In this document: piece by piece, positions 51,091 to 61,500 of the stretch
Layout: every line of letters begins with the position of its first letter
Position numbering within the stretch: the first letter of the stretch is position 1
Origin: Acanthaster planci
Taxonomy: Eukaryota; Echinodermata; Asteroidea; Valvatida; Acanthasteridae
Assembly (NCBI RefSeq): GCF_001949145.1
Contig: NW_019091484.1
Location: forward strand, 420,642 to 484,641
Direction of reading: 5' to 3'
DNA length: 64,000 nucleotides
The notes under the pieces: generated by a model
The model's database searches: none
Told to the model about the DNA's origin: nothing
The model's input: only the letters and a program-made list of their open reading frames with translations
Made by a program: the position numbers and the translations under genes

Positions 51091-52290
51091 TATGTATTTG
51101 CAATATGCAAACTTCTCAAAACTTCTCAAAACGACAAAATAAAGTTGCTCTTCTGGACATTGCTGAATGCAGTACTTACACTGTACAAGACCCGGTGCTA
51201 ACCACTTAACCTTTTTGGCATTCCTTGCTAAATCTACCCAGGCATGTAGGCAAAGAAGAAAAACCATGAAACTGGTGCGCTTGTCCCCTTGTGTATTCCA
51301 GGCCTTCAAACTGGCTAATCTCTCAGGATTCAACAACATCGTGCACACACACCTGGCTCTCTTCATCAGGGGGACAGGGTTCGGGAAAAACTAATTCCCT
51401 TGTAACAAGGGGACATTATGCAGTGACTGTGCATACGACTGATCCCAGTGATCATTATATCAGCCATAGTCATTGGGGGAATTCTGGAGCGAATACGCAG
51501 CAGCGACTGTCAAAATATTGACACAGGAATTATATACATTCACGCCAAGTCACAAAATGGGATGGAACATGTATGCATCTTTCGCAATGCCACTTCCATT
51601 AATCTCCAGCAAACAAAGGCCATCTGGCTACTAACTTACACCCAAGTTGAAACTGGAGACATTTCAGCTACAGAGGGCAGTAGATATCACCACTACTCAG
51701 AACCATGTGTAGAGAGAGTTGTGACATGAGTGACTCAATTGTTGGCACCAAAATGGTGGATTATGCGTCAGTGCACGTGGACAATTATGGTAACACACAA
51801 TAGCTGCATGCTGCACTGCACATATAATGCATAGCCACTTTGGTTCTGAAGTCTGAAGTCGGTGCTACATGTATACAGCTCTGCCACTAATGAGATTCAG
51901 AGAGATTCCAGAGTTACCAACAGAGGGCAGCATTATAAATTAATGGTCCACAGTTCCAGTGGTACTATACCTAAGCAATACATGGACTGCAAGGTAGGTA
52001 CAGTGTAAGTTACTACGGTATTATGATAGAACCCACTCTCATGGCTGAGGTTTGCCGTTCTCCCCTTTCTTTCAAAATACGGGTATGTATATCATTTAAG
52101 CTTTGAGCTTATGACATATACCAGTACATAAGTCTCCAAGAGGAAACTGACCACATATGCAATGTTTCCACAAAGACGGTGAAGTTATATTCAAGCCTAC
52201 CATAATAAGTTCATGCATTAAATGTACATTCATAAATACCTCAGACAGTTTCCCTATTCAACAACACACAATGTGACCGTGTATTAATAT

Positions 52291-52404
52291 TTGATAATGC
52301 CTGCTGTGGTTCGATAATGCCTGCTGCGGTTTGATAATGCCTGCTGCGGTTTGATAATGCCTGCTGCGGTTTGATAATGCCTGCTGCGGTTTGACAATGC
52401 CTGC
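52291..52404. repeat. 20-bp minisatellite, about 5.7 copies
   Basis: Head-to-tail copies of TTGATAATGCCTGCTGCGGT. Copies 3-5 are identical. Copies 1 and 2 each carry single changes and the last is truncated after an A-to-C change. Identity is high, so the array is young or homogenised. Confidence 0.95.
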
Positions 52405-52771
52405 TTCATAGTAACGTGTTGGCACCTGGATATGAGACAGTCTTATCCATTCCTACAAGTCATGAGTCTGTGTGCACCGCAGCACGCGGCATGCAGAACT
52501 CGAGACCTGCAGCCGCGGCTCGGGCATTAGTCGGGTCCATTCTCCTGAGCCAGTCCTAAACACACGTTTAAGACTGGCCAAGCACACCCTCAAAAAGTCA
52601 CAGTAAGAACCCAACGTGCCGACTCACAATCTCCCTGCAGTTCAAACCAAGCCTTTCTCTAAAGCCAGGACATGTCAAGATAGCCCACTACCCTCACTGT
52701 GGATTGCAAACTAAGAGTAGATCAGCAAAAACTGCCCTCTATAGACCAATCTGAGCAGGTGCTCTCAGCAC

Positions 52772-53022
52772 CAGGGTTCTAGCCGCGGTGGGCAGCGCCG
52801 GGCGGCGCCACCCGGTACTGCAAATTTCCGCCCGGCACTCGGGGTTGAAATTGGCTGTGCCACCCAGCACGGATTTTCCAAAAAATGAACGGAAATATTA
52901 CTGAAAATCTAATGTACCAATTGGATCGTATTCAAGCATCAGAAAGCATTAAGAACTGCGCTCACTGTGCTTTGTAATCCAAAAATTTACCCGGCACTAA
53001 AATGGTCCTAGCTAGAACACTG
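52772..53022. mobile_element. hAT-type MITE, 251 bp, with perfect 8-bp target-site duplication
   Basis: Ends CAGGGTTCTAGC at the left and GCTAGAACACTG at the right, an inverted repeat of about 12 bp beginning CAGNG as in hAT transposons. Both sides are flanked by CTCAGCAC (52764-52771 and 53023-53030), an exact 8-bp duplication of the kind hAT transposases make. The interior is GC-rich on the left (CCGGGCGGCGCC) and has no coding capacity. The intact duplication suggests a fairly recent insertion. Confidence 0.88.
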
Positions 53023-53030
53023 CTCAGCAC

Positions 53031-55388
53031 CACACTCCCACACATCTCTCACGTTCTTAAACTTGGCGCAGGCCTGCGGCATGCAACACACAAGTTAACA
53101 ACCTACGTACATATATGTATGAACGAGCACAGTACATGTGTTCCCCAGAGTACTGGTTTCCAATAATGACCACAGGAATGATCACAGACACATACAGTAG
53201 ATAAACCTGTAAGACCTCTGTGCATTATGACTACACCCGATAAAAGTTACATCACAAGAGTATTTTTGCAGTGTCTTCCTTTCATGTGTATACATGTAGC
53301 ACGTCCAAAGTTATCGAATCATATGCTCAAATCACAAATTTACCATTTTTCAATCATACTAGGGGTCTATGTGAAATTACACAGGGCCGCACTGCTGTGG
53401 CTGAAATAGTGAAAGGTCGCGTGATCGGATCAGGACATGAACCCGAGATATTTGGTTTGCCTTTTTGTTTTTGTGGGGCTGCAATTATTCTGCACACCAT
53501 ATTCCTTCAGCACCGATGTACCCAAAGCACATGAACATCTTTTAAGGGTGTGCATTCGTTATGTCGGTGATCGGCTGTGAGCACTATTCAAAATTTTGAG
53601 GCTTGATATTTGGCGAGACAACTGGTGCATGGTTATTGTCAGAGTGCACTCACGCTGCTCTCAAGAGTGAGCAGCAAAGCGCCCTCGACGGTCCTTGAGA
53701 TGAGACCCGCTGGTTGGGCCATCAATTCCCTTACAGCGGAGTGAGGTGGGAATCAAGTTGGCTGCACACCAGGATGGCACTCCACAGGTCCCGGGTTCGA
53801 GTCCCTCTTCAATCATGCCGTATTGAGAAAGGACAAATTCCGACTCACCCCAATGCAGATGCGGTCTTGTTGCTCTCAGCTGCTGGCCTTGGTAAGTTCC
53901 AAGTCTTCCTTCAATTTGGACTTTTTCAGCCTTTTCTTCTGACCGCCTGACCGATAGAAATAATCCAATGTCAACAACTTACTAGCGGAGGCAGCGTTTC
54001 AATGTTTGTTTTTTTATCCTGCTGTATGGGACATTGCCAGGGTGGGCTCTAGGGCTGTCAAAATTGAAGAAGTGTCACAAGAGTGACATTTTTGCCAGCA
54101 TCCAAAGAAAAGTTTTCATGAGCATTTATGTATCCAACTACAACTAAAAATCTGAACCAGCCTTAAAATGTAAATCACAATTCACCAAAACCACTTTTGA
54201 GTTGAATCTTGTGCAATCTAATTACATGTGAAAGGAACCCTTGACTTTTTACCCGCATGACGTCCATGTTCATTAGGATGCCAACAAAGTGACACATCAA
54301 AACAAAGAGATGAGATTTTATTCTTTCTAATGCAAACTGTGGGAGGGTTTAAAAAATAAGTCTTATGACTCATTTTGTGAATCTAGTCACAAATTTTAAT
54401 ATGCCTGAAATCAGGGCCCAATTTCACGGCGCTGTTTACCGTAAGAAACCTTTTACTAACCATAGCACAAACATTTGCTTAACGGCAAGCATAATTGATG
54501 GTGAACTTTTTAACAGTTACTGGGCTTCCATTGTTTCATCAAGAAATTAAGCAAACTTTTCCTCCAATGTCGGCATGCCTTTTGCTATGCTTACAGTCTC
54601 CATGACATAAGCAGAGCTACATCAACATACACCCTAATCATTGAAACAAGTTGGCCTTAAACGATGAAGTGAGAAAGTGCATTAAGCTGTCCTAAGCAAT
54701 GCAAAAATAACACTAGAAGATGCAGTGCCGAGTCACCAAGCATGGAGCCACCAGGCACCTGCAATGAAACAACCAGCACGGAGAAAGCTTCTCATGCTGC
54801 AACACAGTGATTTGTGAAACATGCCATGGACAATACATGGAAGTATTGGTAAACCTGACACAATGCACTGGGTATCCAGTACAAGACCAGGCACCTCCAT
54901 CTCAGCTCACTGAAACAGGTGTGTGTTCAAAGTACAAAAGACAGGGACAATCCATTCACAAACTGGGGGTGAATGTGCATATAAAAGCTTAATTACTATA
55001 CAACCTCCTAGCTTGGTAAAAATTTGGAACAGCTCTGAGACAGTGAAAGAATTCAAGGTTGTGTTGAAAAGACAGCCAGTACAAGGCATTAAGTTGACAA
55101 CCACAGAGAATTTAGCACATGTCTTGGTCATTTCCAGGAACTCTCTTTTATTTGTTTTTATTTCTTTTAGTGGAGGGGTCAGATACATTAAGAGATACTA
55201 TGCAATACCCCTGAGAACCATTCGTAAAGAAAGTTGGGATGCATTCATTGTTCTATGAGGTTTAAAGGCATTGTCTGATTTCACACCGGAAAGTTCTTAA
55301 TTCAGGTAATGCCAGAAAATTAGCGCTTCACTTTGAAAATTGACTTTTATATTAAATTTTGCAATACCTTGACAATTTGAATGCTCAC
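53031..55388. other. Region below the last RBM19 exon seen; expected to hold the C-terminal exon or 3' UTR, not resolved
   Basis: The RBM19 frame needs a further exon entering with two bases of a codon. I scanned the minus strand here for an AG followed by a short basic/acidic tail and a stop, and found no convincing candidate. The region includes a tRNA-like SINE fragment near 53715-53900. Long frames such as minus 54907-55188 have no known motif. Confidence 0.4.
53715..53900 (+). repeat. tRNA-related SINE fragment
   Basis: Contains a near-perfect Pol III B box (GGTTCGAGTCCC at about 53805-53816) after a sequence with weak A-box resemblance. It is followed by a non-tRNA body. It does not fold as a complete tRNA with an acceptor stem by eye, so a SINE is more likely than a tRNA gene. 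Confidence 0.45.
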
Positions 55389-55512
55389 CTTCAATGAAGT
55401 GATCCGCTGTCTTCCTACGCAGGTCTTCCACAGTCTCCTCTGCCTCCGCCCACTCCAGGACAAGCCGACGCCCATAGAGATGGCTGCTGTGGCACAGAGC
55501 ATCAAACGCCCT
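55389..55512 (-). CDS. RBM19: RBM19 exon: end of RRM6 and start of C-terminal tail
   Basis: Encodes [23 protein letters not shown] and a helical tail ([14 protein letters not shown]). [17 protein letters not shown] is diagnostic for RBM19. The acceptor is CAACAG and the donor GTGAGC. It ends one base into a codon, so at least one further short exon with the basic/acidic tail and the stop must follow at lower coordinates. I could not identify it. Confidence 0.95.
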
Positions 55513-58500
55513 CTGTTGACCAAAAGTGAGGAGGTGTAAAATTCACAGGAATGAAAGGAAATGCATCTCTCGTCCTCTGATTCAATAGTTACAGAGGACT
55601 ATTCACATTTCATTACCAAGCAAAAGAATTGCACTATTAGGAAAATGCAGACTGACTTGTAAGGATTTCCATGGGTACCCATGGGCATCGTACACCCCTG
55701 GAAAAAAAATTGAAGGAAAAAAAATGGAGAAACAAAAAGGGAGGAAAGGAGATGAAAAATCACTAATTTGTTTGGAAATATCTTGGAACTGGCCCAAATC
55801 AACCATTAATGGTTTATCAATTTGCTGCTAAGTGCCCACCCCCCAGAAAAGTCCTGCCCTCTCAAAAGAAAGTCCCGGTGATGCCCATGGCCCGCTGCAA
55901 GTTTTGAATCCCGCAATAACCATCATGCAACACGTATGGTGCCAACTGCTGAAGGTTTTTTGCTCTTACTAATCAAAAGTTTAATTCGTCTCAGGGCAGA
56001 AAACACAGTAGATTGTCATCCCCTGTTGTCCTCCATTTTTAAGAACGGTCCTCAAACGTATGAATGTCTGCATAGTCTATGGGCGAGTGTCATATCAACC
56101 TTGACAAAATTTCATTCAATTTTAATTTATTTCAAGGGATATCAATCCTATGCTCTCCACGGAGTTTGCAGTGTAATGATTTTAACGAGGCAAAATAAAT
56201 GAATATGAAATAGCTTAAACTTTAACAAGTTCCTGAAATAAATAACAGCATATAGTGAGGATAACGCTCTGAGCTTATACTACAGTGCTGAAGGGCGTCA
56301 GACTCTTATACAAGCAAAAGCGTGTGAGAGGAACAGCCGGGGCATGCGTCCATTATGGAAACATTAACAAAACAAAAGAAAACACAAAGCTACGTCCTCC
56401 GACGTACAGAGTTTTTATTATGGGGCAGCCATCTTGGTTTTCTACCACTAAAAGCAATGTGGCCAAACTGAGGCCGTGTCCGAAAAGGGGCTTCCAGAGC
56501 TACGGCTAGGTCAATTGTCTACGCGTCTCCACGCATTTACAATGGAGCGAAGTCCTAGACCCAGCCCTAGACAAGAGATTCGGATGCGGCCTGAGGCTGG
56601 AAGAAAAAAATAGTCAGTTTCCTTTTATCAATAGGTAAAGTTGTACTCCTTTTGTCATTTGGCGTACAGGGGTCAGACAAAAATGGCAGCATTACGATAG
56701 AGGTCTACAGTACTGTACAACATAGCACTCTGTTACCTCGACCGGTAAAGTGTTGTGAGGCAGATTTTTATTGTTAGACAAATTTGGAACCAGTTGTTGG
56801 GAGTTTTGATGGTCTCTCCACATTCTTTGTATTCCAAACAACTATGGAACACGTTTTCTGGTAATTTAGGGGGGCAGGGTAGCCATGCTGGTCCTTTGGC
56901 TGAATGTCTCAGGCCGTGTCCGAAACGGGCTTCCAGAGCTACGGCTAGGTCCACTGTCCACGCGTCTCCATGCATTTTCAATGGAGTGAAGACCTAGACC
57001 TAGCTCTAGACAAGAGATCTGGATGCAGCCTCAGACACACCTTGGCGTCTTGCTTGCTGAGGAAGTCGACGAATCCAAAGCCTCGATGAGAGCCAGTACC
57101 ACTCATCTTCTTGGGTAGTCTGACTGACTTGATCTCACCAAATGTACTGAAGAAAAAAAAAGACGGGCAGAATATGAACCAGGGACAAGTTCAGATGAAC
57201 CTGGGAGCCTGTTGTACCCAAAATCATAAATCTCGTAGTATTTACGGTCACACCTCAAGGTGGACGACAAAATAATGGAAGTGATACCAAACAATTGTGA
57301 GAATAAAAGAGGTAAATGCAATAAACAAAATTGATTTCTGAAGATGTGCACAGAGCAAGCTTCAATTCACATTGGACAAATATTGTCTTGTATTGTAAAA
57401 AATGTGCAAGATGGCTGTGATCAACATAAGAAAAAAACTCTTTGGGGTCAGTCCCCGTACTAAAGGATTTGGTGATACTGAAGGTCTGGCAAGAGGTAAA
57501 AGAGATTTCTGAAATAGAACCAGGACTAGAAATACAAATAATGCAATGGATGTTTCTATCAAACGTACCCAAATAGCTCCTGTATCTCCTGTTTCCTAGC
57601 TTCAAATGGAATATTCCGGATCAGGATTTTACTGGACTTCTGTTTTGTGGTCCCTGGTCTCTTCGGAGTTGATGTTTGATTTGCCCTGAGGAGGATAAAT
57701 AAAGGTTGCGTCTAGTTCTCTGAAATTCTTGTAAGCGGCTTACTGACCATGGTGATGAGGCTAAATGTCCCTAAGCAAGACATTTTGCTGCAATGTTTCA
57801 CCTTTGCTTGTTTGAATAACCTTCCCTACTTACAAATTATTCCCAAGTTAAAGATATGAGCAGGACATGAGCGGGATATGTTCTTGTTCTTGGCTCATTC
57901 CTTGATGAGAAATCTGACCTCTGTGTGACAAAACTTCACAAAATGAGTCCCAATCTGTCAGAACCACATTTGAACTGAGGGCATCTTTCACACTGAATCA
58001 GAATCAATTGGAACCCTCAACCTAATGTCCATTTTCACCTGGATACTAAATTGATTGATACACCAAATTAATAGCCCAGTTTACTCTCTGCAATGGAAAC
58101 TAAACCGACCGACCGACTGACCGACCAACCGACCAACCAACTAGAAAAAAGTGGCCTTGAGACACATTTTATGAGATCTGGCCATAATATATCATACACA
58201 TGTGACCTGCTCTGTCAAAAGGAGTCATATGGCCCATTTTTCAGTGTTTTTTTAATGTTTCAGTTTGAATCAGAAAGAACCACTCCAGCTTCCTGTGTTG
58301 AAAGATCTCTCAGTTTGGCATCTGGATGAAACCAGACATTGTGTGGGTGAAAAATGTTGAGGGTTCCTATTTATGCACTGCACAAGATTGCTTTTAAAGG
58401 CCTATGGCTCTGGCAACTTATGACTCATTTTGAGAAGGCGGGTCACACATTTGAAAATGGGCCATGCCTTCCGAGATCCTGAAATCATACCGATTACTAT

Positions 58501-61500
58501 GTGAGCCATTGATTCTGTCTTCCCTCCTAGCCCTAAAGTATGAAGAATGCATTGCCTTTTCTCATGTACTTGGGTGAGTTGATCAGCATCAGAGGTAGGA
58601 AAGACATGTGACAGGATGGCCATTTTCACGCTCTTTATGGAACGAGAATTTTCACTAAAACGTCTTTCCTCTGATTTTGGCTTTGTCTCCGTCTCTGGTT
58701 TCATGTTGGGCAAAGCAATCAATTTTAAACATTCACTGAGGTAAACAAATGATAATTCTTCACACCATGGCTTCATAGCAAACAAATGCACATTTCAGTA
58801 AAATGACAACTGAGCTTAAGCCCTGAGTTTAATAAGGGTCTAAAACTCGAAGGCCGAAATCACAGACACAAAGCTAAGATTTAGAAAAACTTCCCTGTGT
58901 ATTCCTGGCTACAAGGTGTCCAGCGTCTAATTAAGCTACCTGTCCACCTGACCTGATGACAGGCCAAAATTACTCAGGTCAGGCCATTTAGCTTTACATA
59001 AGTTACAACCCCCTATTTATTTCACAAATCTTCAACACTGGCGAGTAACTCTTTATGACCTCATTCAAGGCATTTAGCAACATTGACATTGACATGTATG
59101 GCCTCACATTGCAGCGAGGGGGCACAGTTTCAAAGGGTTCGCCAGGAGTGGACAGACAATATTTAACACTGCCTGAGAAAGGCCGAGAAGGTACTTTAAT
59201 CCTAGATGAAATCCTGATGGTGCCATCTGCAGACCATGCAGGCCAACAATACGTACTGCACCGTTGCTCTGTGTGACAGCTTGAGCTCTAGGCTATGATC
59301 GTCCAGCATGCTGTGCTGCAATTCCTTCAGAGCCTTCTGGGCTGATTTCCTCTTCTTGTATTCCACAAAACCGTAGCCCATGGACAACAAAGATCCTGGA
59401 AGAAAAGAAAAAGGACACCGGCCAGCCCAAGCTATTAAACTGACATGGTAAAGGAAAGCAGTAATTAGGAATTAACCAATTTGGGATTTCAAACAAGTCA
59501 ACGTCATTTAGGAACAGGGTACCTGACGTCACACAACCCCTTAAACATAATCGGTGCATGAGTTGGCATCTGCCATGGTGATGGAACGGCTCACACGGGT
59601 GCCTAAAGGTTGCCTTGAATGAACAGCAACATGTGCATGCCCTCCTGGAACACCAAACTGACTTATTGCCAATGACAGTTTGTTTCTGCGTGACGAGCAA
59701 GAAACATTTGATCATCGGAGATCAACAAGACATTTGCAGACACAGCAAACCACAGTTTGGAAACTTTGTCTACTCAACCAGAAGTGTTTTTCCTTGTCAA
59801 TATGTATTTCTGAAGATTATGACATATGAAAATGCAACTTGTCTTCCATTCCCTCTGATAAACCACAACCCATGAATACGGCACAGTAGAAATGGATGCG
59901 GCAGGATTGTGAGGAAATTCTCATTTTTAGATACAAGAGGAAAATTGTGAAGAAAAAAGCCACAGAGAAAACTGACCGAAGTAGGACTTACCTGACATTG
60001 ATCGACAAGCTTTTTTTAAAACGATAGAACCTGGCCTAAATGTGGACACCCAAGCAATTCCGTAAACACAGAGTGATGAAACACACACAGACTGACAAAC
60101 AGGCTGATTAGAAACGAGTGACCAATAATCTGACATCTACCTGTATGTTTGGGATCCTTCTTGCGTGATATTGTCACAGACTTCAGACGTCCACACGGAG
60201 AAAACAACTGAAAATAAACACAGGTTGATCACTGTTTGTTTTCATTTTCAATATCTGAATGATCGCTGACTGCTCTTTAGCTGTCGTCGCAAACACCGCA
60301 ACCTTGGCCGCGATCCCTGATTACGCAGCACGTACAGGTGTTATGGCTCCAACTCCAACACACAAAGCTGGAGATGGCTGAAGTCGAGACCGAACTACTC
60401 AGTTGGTGTACTGAGTTTATACTCTTCTTGGCCATGCCAAAAAAACAAAAACAAAACAGAGCACAACAACCCAGGAAAATTAGTACCTTTCTTAAGGAGT
60501 CCTCTGTTGTTTGAAAGTTGAGATTCTTGACAAAGATGGTTGATTCTGGTTCCGTTTCTTCCTCGTCATCACTGGCGTCCTCTTCAGTGACAGAAAACGA
60601 AAAGGTTCCAGAACTTATCTATCACAAGTTTTGTTAACCTACTAGGCTAGTTGACGACTGGAGAACCATAAATATCAGGAAGGCAAACAATCCATGTGAA
60701 ACACGGGACCCAAAAATACAACATGGAGCCCGGGAGGCACCGGTGGAAAACGGCACTCACCGGTCCTCTTGTCTGTTGTAGCTGACTGGTCGGATTCTGA
60801 GCTTCCTTTGCTTGCTGCTGGTGTGTGTTCCTCACTTTGCCTGTCGCCCTGTTTGTGGTCTGGTGTGGATTCTGATGAGGGCTCGCCCTTGAACACGTTG
60901 ACTGGTGCCCACTCCAGGTAGAGAGGGACATGGTGAAACTAGGGGGCGGGGCAGAGGAGAAATGAAATAGAAATCTGACCAATCAGCTATCTTGTTACAA
61001 TATTTACGAATTCAATAATTGGATTGTTTCATCAAGATGTATAACCTTAAGTTTATTAATCTAGATTTTAAACTCAATAACCAATCAACTTTGTCATCTA
61101 CTGACTGGGATCACTTAGTGCACATACATGAAAATCATTAAGTATTACCTATCAACATGGGTTAATATCTGAAACCTACAGAAAGTATATCAAGAACTCT
61201 AAGCTCTGCAGTGGAAAGCATGGAAACAACGCACTGGGTGATAAAACTGGACAGCCACCGCAGATGGTAATCTTCTGAAAACGTCAACTTGTTCTGAAGA
61301 GACGCTACATTATTTTCGTCACAATTTTGAGGTATGGAGACTTGTAAAGTTTGTTGAGCTGTTTGTACTTTGGACACTGACAACGGAAAGTATCGCCAAT
61401 AAAGAAACTGATGAGACATCAGGGCTCAGTGTCCACGGACCTTTGTGTATGCCAGCTTGAAGAAAGCCTTCCTGGCCTCGGTGGGCTCTATGAACTCGAC

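Larger units (their letters stand above)
55513..57040. other. RBM19 intron with two MITE copies
   Basis: Intron between the RNP1 exon of RRM6 and the exon ending RRM6. Besides the two MITEs it contains ordinary AT-rich non-coding sequence. Open frames at 55603-55806 and 55936-56202 have no recognisable protein content. Confidence 0.7.

Noticed and set aside
53790-53830. tRNA gene suggested by a near-perfect B box
   Set aside because: No acceptor stem, anticodon stem or proper A-box spacing; a SINE explains it better.
53830-53950. Minus-strand acceptor-like site with Lys/Glu-rich frame as RBM19 tail
   Set aside because: The frame runs on into the SINE fragment without a near stop; composition is coincidental.
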